A model generated the notes under the pieces. That model ran no database searches, was not told the DNA's origin, and saw only the letters and a list, made by a program, of their open reading frames with translations. Below, piece after piece: positions 1 through 10,540 of a DNA stretch of 64,000 nt. The DNA lies in assembly GCA_026008535.1 (NCBI GenBank), contig BRKX01000006.1:42706664-42770663 (forward strand). The letters are read 5' to 3'. Each line of letters begins with the position of its first letter. Position 1 is the first letter of the stretch. A program made the position numbers and the translations under genes. Source of the stretch: Perilla frutescens. Its lineage: Eukaryota > Streptophyta > Magnoliopsida > Lamiales > Lamiaceae.

Positions 1-80
1 CTTAAAATTAAAGGGCGTGAATTAGTTTCTAGTTCTCACACCAAAGTTGGTTCTTTCTAGAACCACTATATATATATAGT
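1..80. mobile_element. Probable right end of a TA-anchored TIR element cut by the window
   Basis: The first bases resemble the right terminus of the element at 87-3957: a TAGTTCTC stretch followed by GGTTCT, then a short TA run at 66-78. This suggests that the window opens in the last part of another member of the same family. Only about 60 bases are visible, so this rests on resemblance alone. Confidence 0.3.
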
Positions 81-469
81 ATAGAGATCAAATGAGAACC
101 AATTCCCTGTGTAGGAACTAGGAACTAATATGGAGCGTTGGATCAATGATTTTCTAAGGCTCAAATCAATCTCAAAAAAATGGGGTCAAAAATGCAATAT
201 CTTAAGAATTATATTAAGATAAGGGTATATATGTCATTATATTACATATCAATTATCTGTAGTAAATATATATATTCCATATATTGTGGGATTATATGGG
301 AACGTTTTTTTTTAATTTTGGACAATTTTTACAAATATTTTTTTTACAGAGTTGTATCTATCGGTGTTTCATATTTTAATTCATCACACACCAGTTCAAT
401 ATTCTTATTGCTTAGGTCTCTTACGATTGAAAGAATTGTTGCAGATTATAGACAAGTTATATTTGTCAG

Positions 470-2065
470 ATTTCATCGGTCTCACTCGAGTTTTCGTCTG
501 ATTAAGGAAGATACAGGTATTATGTTCTCCATTAATGGTGTAGAGATATTGGTGGGATCTGATAGGAACGCGTATGTCTGACGTTTAGCAAATTTTTTAT
601 ACTGAATTAGCAAATTATAGATTTGTTAATAACAAATCGGTAATATTTTTATGTGAAAATTCAAATTTTTTTAAATGGTTTCGGTGTGATTTGCATGATA
701 GTAGATGTTTGCAGAGAATAGACGTGCATTTCATATTTATTATAGATGATGGATGCTTTCTCATATTTGGTTGTGGAAGTTTTCAAGTTATTTAAAAAAA
801 ATAGCTAAAATGGCATGAATTGTTGTGTGCAAAATAAGAATGTATTTTTTTCACAAGTTCTTACTCCATTGTATATTATAATCACGCCGGTTATCGTCTG
901 ATTATGCAAGATACATGTATTGTGTTATCCGTTAATGTATCTTTATATGCGTAGGGATATAGGTGGAATCTGGTAGGGACGCGTATGTCTGACATATAGC
1001 AAATTTTGTATGCGGAATTAGCAAATTATATATTTGTTAATAGCAAATCGGCAATAGTTTTATGTGAAAATTTGATTTTTTAAATGGTTTCAGTGTGATT
1101 TGCATGATAGTGAGATGTTTGCAGAGAATGAGCATTTCATATTTATTATAGATGATGGATACTTTCTCGTATTTGGTTGTGGAAGTTTTCAAGTTATTTA
1201 AAAAAAATAGCTAAAATGGCATGAATTGTTATGTGCAAAATAAGAATGTATTTTTTTCACAAGTTCTTACTCCATTGTATATTATAATCACGCGGGTTAT
1301 CGTCTGATTATGCAAGATACATGTATTGTGTTATCCGTTAATGTATCTTTGTATGCGTAGGGATATGGGTGGAATATGTTAGGGACACGTATGCCTGACG
1401 TATAGCAAATTTTGTATGCGGAATTAGCAAATTATAGATTTGTTAATAACAAATCGGTAATATTTTTACGTGAAATTTTGATTTTTTTTTAAATGATTTC
1501 AGTGTGATTTGCATGATAGTGAGATGTTTGCAGAGAATGGGCATTTCATATTTATTATAGATGATAGATGCTTTTTTCGTATTTGGTTGTGGAAGTTTTC
1601 AAGTTATTAAAAAAAATAGTTAAAATGGCATGAATTGTTGTGTGCAAAATAAGAATGCATTTTTTTTTTCACAAGTTCTTACTCAATTGTATACTATAAT
1701 CACACCGGTTATCGTCTGATTATGCAAGATACATGTATTGTGTTATCCGTTAATGTATCTTTGTATGCATAGGGATATGGGTGGAGGGACGCCTATGTCT
1801 AACGTTTAGCAAATTTTTTATGCGTAATTAGCAAATTATAGATTTTTTAATAGCATATCGGTAATATTTTATGTGAAAATATGATTTATTTTTTTGATGA
1901 TAGGATGGTCTCTTTTTTTTAAATGATTTCAATGTGCTTTGCATGATAGTGAGATGTTTGCAGAGAATGGGCATTTCATATTTATGATAGACGATAGATG
2001 CTTTTCGTATTTAGTTGTCGAAGTTTTCAAGTTATTAAGAAAAAAAAAATGGCATGAATTTGTGT
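470..2065 (+). repeat. Tandem repeat, about 405-bp unit, roughly four copies
   Basis: Units begin near 580, 991, 1397 and 1801, each with TTTAGCAAA- or TATAGCAAA-like text followed by a GAATTAGCAAATTATA segment. Periods are 411, 406 and 404 bp. A partial unit precedes them (from about 470) and the last unit fades near 2065. Each unit carries several AGCAAA motifs. The array fills the left half of TIR element A. The open frame at 180-581 overlaps this array and is judged non-coding. Confidence 0.85.
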
Positions 2066-2129
2066 GTGTAAAATAAGAACAAAAATCCTTAATTTTTTCT
2101 AATTATGTATTACTTAAGTAATCTGCTAA

Positions 2130-3290
2130 AATGATTTCTCTTCATCTCTATAATCATCGATCCACCCTCTCAATTTGCTAATGGCTGCAAAACAATAAAT
2201 TATTTTCTATAAATACATGTCATATTGCTATAAACAACATGTCAAATCCCTATAAATAAATTATCAATTTGCTAAAAAGAAGATTTACATTTGCAAATAT
2301 TGTTAATCCTATTTTACTAAGTTGCTATAAACCAATATCAATCTGCTACAAATATAATGAGAATTTGATATAAATAACACAATTTCCTATTAATAGCCAA
2401 TACGCATAAAAGCATCTTACTAATCTGCTAATATGCTATAATAATTTGCTAATCTTATATCACTAATTTGCTATAAACAAAACATTAATTTGCTAAAATG
2501 AGAATCGCAGTGGCAAAATTTCACAGATGCAACATTTGCTAATCATATCGTACTAAGTTGCTAGAACGCAAGACTAAATGGTTTCTCTTCACCTATATAA
2601 TCATCCAGCCTCTCAATTTGCTAATTATACATTCAAAATTTGCTATAGACTAAATATAAATATGCTATAAACAAATTCAATTTGATATAAATAATAAATA
2701 TTCATAAAACCATAACCTATCAAGTTAATCTGCTAAATATACATTACTAACTTGCTAATCACAACTTACTTATTTGCTAAATATATCAATACAAATCAAA
2801 TCAGATCATAATCAATAAATAAAAAACGTTTGCTAAGTATATCCATTTAATTTGCTAATCATACTCATTTAATTTGCTAATACTCAATCCACATATTTGA
2901 TGCAGTGCCTGCTATAATTCTCACCGCTGACTCCAGAGTTGTATAGTTCAGATCCGGAAATTTAAATTCATCAAAGTGATGTGAATAAATCCATTATACA
3001 CTTTTACAGCAGATAAAAAATTAATCACTCAAGTTTCTAGCTATTTCTGGAGTAATTTTGATAAATTTAAATTTTCTTCACGAATCAAAATCAAATACTC
3101 CTATCCAAATCCAGCATAGCAAATAAACAAACTCAAATAAAAAAGGATTCACAAAACATGATTAAAAAAAGTCCTACACCAGCAACATTAATTCTTGAAA
3201 TTCGAATAAATTACGAATTTGCTAATAATACATTAAGAATTTGCTAATCATATCTAATTAATTTACTAAATACATCAAACCACCACAAAA
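2130..3290 (+). repeat. Dispersed TTTGCTAA motif array
   Basis: The octamer TTTGCTAA or one-base variants (for example AATTTGCTAAT) recurs dozens of times at irregular spacing of about 15-60 bp. It is the reverse complement of the AGCAAA-type motif in the left half of the same element, as expected for transposase-binding subterminal repeats. No open frame of interest lies here. Confidence 0.75.
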
Positions 3291-3427
3291 CAAAACCAAT
3301 AAATATAACAATCAATCAAAAACCAAAACCCAAAACATTTGCCTACAGTTACGAGAAGCATATGAGAAATATAACCAAAAAACATCAAAAAATTTTGATT
3401 ACCCATAAAATTCGAATAAAGTTGGGA

Positions 3428-3690
3428 TGTGGGTGGCGAAGGGCGGGCGTCGTAGGACCGGCGTCCATCGTCTGGTGGCGTCTGGCTGTGTCTTCCGGTG
3501 TAGGGAGTACGGGAGGTGTCTGGACGGCGTATGGCGTGCGGGCGGCGTCCGGCAGCGTAGGGCGGCGTATGGCGTGCAGGTGGTAGGCGGCGGCGAGAGC
3601 GTGCAGTCGACAGGGGTCTGGCTGCCGGTGCGCGAGCGGGAGCGACGAGAGGCGGTAGACGGCGGTGAGGCGGCGAGAGATTGAAGATGT
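3428..3690. other. GC-rich degenerate repeat patch inside element A
   Basis: About 260 bp of very GC-rich sequence built of loosely repeated GGCGTMYGGC-like units, in a setting that is otherwise about 70% AT. Overlapping short frames in it (3362-3586 and 3427-3684) give Gly/Arg/Val-rich peptides without recognisable domains. On the minus strand it resembles the GC-rich 5' end of a plant gene, so it may be a captured first-exon or leader fragment. No homologue can be named. Confidence 0.45.
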
Positions 3691-4039
3691 AGGCGGCAGT
3701 TTCTGATTTGTTTTCTAGGTTTTCTTATTTGATATTAATGAATGAAAATTATTTTTGGTAAAATTGTTTCCACTTTCTAGATACACGGTGATTTGGTTTC
3801 TCCATAATATCCTTATTATGTTTCAAATTTGGTATAAAATTATTATTTTACAATTTAACCCCTAAAATTCCAAATTAATCTTGTCCATTCAAATTGTCAA
3901 GATCTGTGGATATAAATGGTTCCTAGTTCCTACATAGGGGTATGGTTCTCATTTTAACCCACCCCTATATATATATATATATATATATAGGGAATGGATC
4001 AAATGTAAACCATTCCCTAGTGTGTAAATTGTAAACCCA

Positions 4040-4640
4040 TCTCCATCATTCATCCATTAAAAATTAGTAGTCTAGATCAAATCAAATTTAAGGTGGCATT
4101 TTGTAGCGATCACTACTCGGGCTATTATATTATGATTACTAATTTATGTATGAAACTATAATTATGATTAATTCAAGAGAACGGTTGGTTTGTTGAACAA
4201 GAAATGGGAAGGGTAGAAGAATAAAAGGGAGAATTGAGATAATTTTATTTTTCTGACTTCATTACTGTAGCAACAGGATATAAATATCCCCTTACTCACG
4301 ATCCAACAACATAAAACCCTAAGATATCATGACTGAAATAAAAACAAATTACAATACATTACTACTTAATAAGCCATTTAATTAGTGGGCCTCTTTAGCC
4401 ACTTTTCACGGCCCAAATGCCAAAGCAGCCCAATTCCTCCGAATCCAGAATTGCTGCTCCAGTATAGACCTCGACCCGACCCGGGTCTGACTTCTGCAAT
4501 GTAATCTCTTCCCCTAGCCCTAATTTACCCAAGACTCGATTTTTATCCCCAATTCCTCTCGAATCCACTCTAGGAGCCTCTCCATTCACCTCCCTCGACT
4601 CCATAGCCATGACACATTTTTGTAATATTTAACTAACTTC
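4040..4640 (-). other. Possible captured or LTR-like fragment in element B
   Basis: This stretch differs in composition from the rest of element B. On the minus strand, 4395-4610 is an open frame of 71 codons beginning MAMESREV and rich in Gly, Glu and Val. It has no domain I recognise. The adjacent sequence to 4090 looks like a leader or LTR-like stretch. It may be a fragment of a retrotransposon or gene carried by the element. Confidence is low. Confidence 0.25.
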
Positions 4641-5039
4641 ATAGGTGAAGGGTTACTTCATTAACTATTTGTGTTTGATTTTTCATTTATTTGATGGATT
4701 CAGCAATAATTTTGTAAGTTTTCTGTAAAAAAAAAAAAGAAATTGAGTTCTTTGTAGCAATTTCTGTTTCGATTTTTGCTTTTTAGAGATAATGTTTGTT
4801 AATGGTTTATATTTTCAGATTTGACGTTGATTAATTGTTGGTTGAATAATCAGAATATATGTATTTGGTATTTTTGTTCGCATAATATGGTGTTAGTATA
4901 ATATTATTTATCTGTCAGTATCATTATGATTTGTCGTTAGCATTATGATTTTGTTGTATTTGTTATGAATTCGTCTGAGAAAATATTTGTGCCAATGAAT
5001 ATTTCACTATATACTAAGTAAGATATTTTTAAATGCTAA

Positions 5040-6010
5040 CATTATAATTGATATTATAATGACAGGTACAACTCAAGTTTTGATGGTATGAAGACTAGAA
5101 TAGTTATGCCAGGATGTAGCCATTGAAAGACTTATGATGCATCTGGGCATTTTTTTCTGATGAAGAAATATGGATTTAAAATAGGCTAAATTGGCTTGTA
5201 TTATTAGCTTTTTGTATTTTTTTTTTTTGTCTTTTTTTTTGTGTTTCAGGTAGTTTGTACATTTAATGTAGCGTGAACTAATATTATTTTTCGTTAATAT
5301 ATTGCTTGATTTATGTTAGAAATATATTATGTGTTGTATTCATTTGACATGGTTATTCAATACTAATATTGTTTTATTATAATGCTAATGAAGTAATAAC
5401 TTATTACTAACGAAGAATAGTATATTGACATAGAACAAATGAACAATATATATACATTAATGTGTAAAGATGTTTTAGCATTGATTATCCAATGCTAATA
5501 TCGTATCAATATAATGCTAGTGAAATAGTAACATATTGCTAACGAAAGACAATATATTGACAGTGAACAATACATTAATGCATTAAAATATTTTTTGTAT
5601 GAGAACGCAAATGCATTGCTAAGGTTAGCATTGTCATATGCTAATGAAAATATTATAATAATGCTAACAGGATCATGTGCCATTCATACCACATGTGATG
5701 ATAATATAAATGAATGTTAATAATATTGAATACTAAAATATTTGCTAACATAAATGAATGTTAATGCTATTGTTAACATATGATAATGATAACAATAGAA
5801 TTATATAATGCTATGACAATAACATTATAACGTTAAGATTATTAAATGATAGTGTTAGAATTTTTATAAGAGTTTATAATATCAATTACAGGGCTCAATA
5901 ATTTAATTTTATTGTATTTAATCATTTAATTCTATTAGCAATATCTTCTGCTAACCGAAGCATTATGTAACGCTGAAGGAATCTAATACATAATGCTAAT
6001 GAAATAATAA
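5040..6010 (+). repeat. Dispersed AATGCTAA motif array of element B
   Basis: AATGCTAA(C/T)GAA and close variants recur many times, often next to AATAATA text. This is the mirror of the TTAGCATTA motifs at 4880-5010. It parallels the TTTGCTAA array of element A with a one-base change in the motif. Confidence 0.6.
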
Positions 6011-6469
6011 TGTAGTGGATTGAAGCCAAATAATACAAATAACAACCTTCAATAAAAAAACCACAACTTTGTCCACGATTAATATTTTTTTAAACTGATT
6101 TTTGTTGAAAAGTAGGCTTGACTAGTTTTCCAAGCATATAAAACCCGTCATTTAATTACTTCATAACAAAATCAAGTTTGCATTTAAAGTGACGTGTTGT
6201 GCATGTAGTGATACAACTTTGTTAGCATATGTTTATATGTTCGTCAGCATATATATGCTTGTATCTCATTTAGTATGCGTCCTGGAAGTCCGTTTTTTTT
6301 AAATTGAGATTGACGCGAAAATTATCAAAATGCCACCGGATTTTTTGATGTTCCTTTTATTTACAATAATATCCCTTTGACCAAATCTGGACCAGTGAAT
6401 TTTAAAAAATGTGTGATGTGAAATTAGTTTACAGTTTACACAATAGGATTGATTTACACCATAACAATC

Positions 6470-6513
<44 letters not shown>

Positions 6514-6721
6514 TATTCCATTAATTCTACTAATACTCCTACTAGATTCACGCCAAAATACAGAGAAGATTGCACCGAAACAAACCACAATTTTATTCAA
6601 TATTCAAATCCCTAATTAATAACAATAATAATCATAGAGATATCTATTTATACTATAAAATTAATAAACTTGGGCCTTGTTTAATTTGATGGATAAAAGT
6701 AGATTAATAAGTTATGCTATG

Positions 6722-7817
6722 TGTTGAGTGCTATATGACATTGAGGTTCAATATTGCACGTAGGGTCAGACAGACTCCCTGCGACATCGTCTGTGACATA
6801 GTCCTAACTAATATTATCCTTTCCTAGTTTTATTTATTATTTTAATGAATAAAATAATTTTATATATCTTAAAATATATGTGTATATCCACGAAATAGAT
6901 ATTTCAAATAAATGGATATATACATATTAGATATATTATTTAAATAGAGTTTGACGAAGTCAAAACTCTATCTCCTATTTTTAGGGCTTCTTGTTTTCTT
7001 TTATTTAACCTCTTTTCTTTTTCAGATTTTTATTGCTGGAATATTTGGAAAATAGGTGAGAACGTGGGATATGGCTTCAACCATGCCATGGAGACGGTTT
7101 TCTTCTTACACACGATGGAGTAGTGATGAAGAGCGGTTATCTTCAACCCACGATCAAGAGAGAGAAGACTTGAGCCTTGTCTATTCAAGTGAAGAAGCAT
7201 ATAAGGGATATGATCGACACTTGAAGACTTATTCAAGCTCAATCCACTTTCCGCTGCGTGAAGATTGAAGAAAGCTTGGGTCACAAACTTAGTATAGGTT
7301 TTGTTCTTCGTTCCTTCTTCTATCTTAACGTTTGTTGTTGTTCAATCCTTTCACGGAATATATTGTACAAATTAGGATAGATAGCAAGGTTGTGAAACCT
7401 TTACTAGTTTGTATACAAATTGACGGGATGTCAATTTGTTTGTTTTAGTTTGTATACAAGTTGACGGGATGTCAATTTGTATGTTGTAGTTTGTATATGA
7501 ATTGACGGGATGTTAATTTATATGCTTTAGTTCTTTTTAGTGATAGTCTAGATTAGAACTTGTAAATGTTGCTGAAGTGTTGAGAGTCTTTGCGTCCAAC
7601 ATCGACACCTTGAAAATTTTGTACTCATAGTAGTATAATTTCGCCCTGTGGCAATCATACACATGTCGTGTGTGATTTAAAAATTATATCGTGTATCATT
7701 GTGCATTTTATTTCTTGCATATTTGTATTAAGATGGTTGTGTTAACTGTCTTTAACATTGAGTTTGACATTACGAATCTGTGTCTAATTTCAGTGTTTGT
7801 GGCAACAAATTCCAACA
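6722..7817 (+). repeat. 5' LTR of the Sirevirus
   Basis: 1096 bp, TGTTGAGTGC to TTCCAACA. It differs from the 3' LTR at about 28 positions counted by eye (about 2.5%), mostly transitions, with no length change. It contains three back-to-back GACGGGATGTCAATTT-type direct repeats at about 7420-7520. Short frames here (7030-7284 -, 7056-7268 +, 7691-7873 +) recur in the other LTR and are not genes. Confidence 0.95.
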
Positions 7818-7819
7818 AG

Positions 7820-7833
7820 TGGCATCAAGAGCC
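7820..7833 (+). other. Primer binding site of the Sirevirus
   Basis: TGGCATCAAGAGCC lies two bases after the 5' LTR. It resembles the TGGTATCAGAGCC site complementary to plant initiator tRNA-Met, with one substitution and one inserted A. Confidence 0.75.
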
Positions 7834-7884
7834 GGTACTTAACACACTAAGTATTCGATCCTTGGTTTGTTGACTCACTGAAAG

Positions 7885-9230
7885 ATGGATATTCGGATCA
7901 ATTAGTGCCGTCCACCGGCATTGGATAGTAATGGCAAGAATTATGCTATGTGAAAATCGTGCATGAAGATATATATCAAGTCCATCGATGAGAGGGCTTG
8001 GTTGGCTGTAATTGAAGAATGGTCTCTACCGAGGATGGAAGGACCGAATGGAGTGTACATTCTTACTTCGGACACTCAATGGACTAATGATGATCAAATC
8101 ATTTCCAACTTCAATTCGAGGGCACTCAATGCTATTTTTATTTCGGTTGATGTTCCGTGCTTCAAAATGGTGTGTAATTACACCACGGCATATCAAGCAT
8201 GGAGCATACTGCAGGAACATTGTAAAGGATCGACCAGTGTACGACAAACAAAGCTTAGGCTACTCACTTCCAAGTTCGAAACTCTGCGAATGTTCTGGTT
8301 TTGGACACTATGCCAATGAATGTCCTACTGTCCAAAGGAAGCAGAGAAGAAATTACAGTGCTGCCATGTTAAGCGACGAATCCGGTGATGAAGAAGCTGA
8401 AAAACAAACTATTTTGTTTGTAAAAGTCGATGATGACTTAGATGGAATGATTGACCCTTTAACTGACATGGATAGTGTTGATTATGACTATGATGCTAGT
8501 CTTGATCATGTGACTCCAGATGTTCCAAGCAATGTTATGGAGAATGTTTCACAAAAAATTTCTGACATTTCTCCAAATACCACTAACTGGTATGAAATGA
8601 CATTGCTGGATGAGTTTTGCAACACTGCTGAAGTGTCTCAGGTGGAAGAAGACAAGTCTGAGGTCAGCCACCAGGAAGCTCTACAACAATTGCACAAGGC
8701 TGTAGATGAAGTTTGTGTCCAATGGACTGAACAATCAAAAAAATTTAAGATTCTCGTGGAAGAAAACCAAACTCTAAAGCAACGAGTACTGGACCTTGAG
8801 ATTCGACTCACTAGAAGTGATCTTGAGCTGAACAAGTTGAGAAAGGAAGTAGAAGCTGCCTCGAAAACCTTTCAACAACTCAATCAAGGAACATCTACTC
8901 TGAATGAGGTTCTGACATTGGGACAGACGAAAAAAGTAGGCTTGGGATATACATCGAGATCATTAATGTCTATCTCAAATCCTATCAAGTTTGTCAAAGG
9001 AGAAAGCTCTAAGGATGTTCCAGTCAATGTTGATGAAAATGTCAAACCGAATGTCAATGACAAATCCAAAGAGAAGAAATTTGTTTGTCATTATTGCCAA
9101 GAGCCTAGACATATCAAACCTTATTGCTTCAAATATCATGATGATATAGCAACAGGAAAGATTGTCGTAGAAAATCCTTCTAAACCTTCTAAGAAGAAGA
9201 AACACTCAAAAAAGGCAAAGATCTCGTGCA
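7885..9230 (+). pseudogene. Sirevirus gag, truncated and frameshifted
   Basis: Gag forms the capsid-like particle. The first part (7963-8290) reads MKIYIKSIDERAW in one frame and matches the N-terminal half of the copia UBN2-type gag domain; upstream codons contain stops. Near 8285 the text jumps into the second frame and directly into a CCHC-type zinc knuckle (CSGFGHYANECP), so the later half of the capsid domain is missing. A coiled-coil stretch follows (about 8640-8890, heptad-like Leu/Glu/Lys). A second knuckle-like motif (CHYCQEPRHIKPYC) lies near 9088. Two knuckle-like motifs are usual in Sirevirus gag. It cannot encode a working gag. Confidence 0.85.
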
Positions 9231-10540
9231 ATGTTGTCTACACATCTCTGAAAGCCAACATTGCTGGTACGTGGTACTTTGACAGTGGATGCTCACGGCA
9301 CATGAGAGGAAATTCTAAGTTTCTCGATGACTATACCACGATGAGCAAAGGAAAACTTAGTTATGGTGGAGGAGCACAAGGCAACATTGTAGGAAAAGGA
9401 ACCTTGAATGTCAAGAACTTTCCCAAGTTATGCAATGTGCTTCATGTCGAAGGTTTAACAACAAATTTGATCAGCATAAGTTAGCTATGTGATGACGGTA
9501 TGCATGTCAGATTCAATAAGAACACATGTGAGGTTTTTGATAGCGAGAATAAATGCATTATGTTCAGAAGTCGGGCATTGGATAATTGCTATCATGCTGA
9601 CAAGAACGAAAAATGCAATATTTCAGTCAATGTTGACACTCAACTCGTACATCAAAAACTGGATCATCTCAGCTTTCGAAGTTTGAAGAAACTAATTGAA
9701 GCTGATGCTATTCAGGGTATTTCACCTATGAAGATCAATCTCGATGTTGTTTGCAGTGCATGTCAAAAAGGCAAACAAGTGAGAGCTTCACACAAAAGTT
9801 CCTCAGCTTGTCAAACCACGAAGTGCTTCGATCTGATTCATATGGACATCATGGGTCCCGTTCACACCAAAAGCATGAGTGGAAAAGGATTCATTCTGGT
9901 GATAGTTGATGATTTTTCGAGATTCATATGGGTTGAATTTCTTCAAGAAAAATCTGAAGCTTTCAGGATGTTCAAGAAGTTCTACAGGTTGGTTTCAAGA
10001 CAACATGAGTCCAACATCAAATGCATTCGAACAGATCATGGGCTCGAATTTGAAAACTTAATGTTTGAAGAGTTTTGTGGAAAACGAGGCATCATTTATG
10101 AGTTTTCTACTCCGAAGACACCTCAACAAAATGCGGTGGTTAAAAGAAAAAATTGAACTCTTCAGAAGATGTCAAGAGCAATGTTACAAGCTCAACGTTT
10201 GTCCAAGAAGCTATGGGCTGAAGCAGTTAACACTGCTTGTCACATCGGGAATAGAGTGATCTTTCGCCCAGGCAAAACTGTGACACCGTATGAACTTCTG
10301 AAGGGAAAGAAGTCCAATTTGAAGTACTTTCATGTATTTGGATGTGTATGTTACATCCTGAATGACAAGGATCATCTGGGAAAATTTGATTCTAAAAGCG
10401 ACAAATGAATTTTCTTGGGTTACACATATGACAGTCGTGCTTACCGTGTGCTTAATCTTAGGACAAAAACTGTCCAAGAATCAATTAACATTGTTTTTTA
10501 TGACCACACAGGTATTGTTTCAAGATCTGAAAAGGATGAT
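9231..10540 (+). pseudogene. Sirevirus protease and integrase region of pol
   Basis: The protease follows gag in the same frame, with the signature WYFDSGCSRHM near 9272 and the conserved NLISIS end at 9464-9481. A TAG stop then occurs at 9482. The integrase has an HHCC finger (9650-9775), a core Asp in HMDIMGP (about 9840) and a second Asp in RTDHG (about 10030). The third catalytic residue, normally Glu in the QQNxVVERKN context, reads Lys (NAVVKRKN, about 10135-10155). TGA stops follow at 10154 and 10406. The C-terminal integrase part with FGCVCYIL and FLGY motifs continues to about 10540. Confidence 0.9.

Larger units (their letters stand above)
87..3957. mobile_element. Non-autonomous TIR element A, TA-run anchored
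   Basis: The left end (87-125) and the right end (3919-3957, reverse complement) share about 39 bp of inverted repeat containing AATGAGAACC and TAGGAACTAGGAAC. Both ends abut TA dinucleotide runs (66-78 and 3966-3989), which probably represent the insertion target. The left half is full of ATTAGCAAA motifs and the right half of the reverse complement TTTGCTAAT, so the whole body is arranged as mirrored subterminal arrays. No transposase frame is visible. A Mutator-like or unclassified family is possible; the superfamily cannot be fixed from sequence alone. Confidence 0.65.
3990..6472. mobile_element. Non-autonomous TIR element B, TA-run anchored
   Basis: The left end (3990-4036) and the reverse complement of the right end (6427-6472) match over about 45 bp, including GATCAAATGTAAAC-like and GTGTAAATTGTAAAC-like parts. 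The TA runs 3966-3989 and 6473-6510 flank it. Its ends resemble those of element A, with TAAAC replacing GAACC. From about 4880 the left part has GTTAGCATTATGAT motifs and the right part (5040-6010) the reverse-complement TAATGCTAA motifs. No transposase is visible. Confidence 0.6.

Noticed and set aside
180..581. 133-codon plus-strand frame
   Set aside because: It lies at the edge of a non-coding tandem array, has low-complexity hydrophobic composition and no domain; later units of the array do not keep the frame.
7030..7284. Overlapping frames on both strands in the LTRs (also 16864-17118)
   Set aside because: They recur because the LTRs are duplicated; no conserved domain, and LTRs of this lineage are non-coding.
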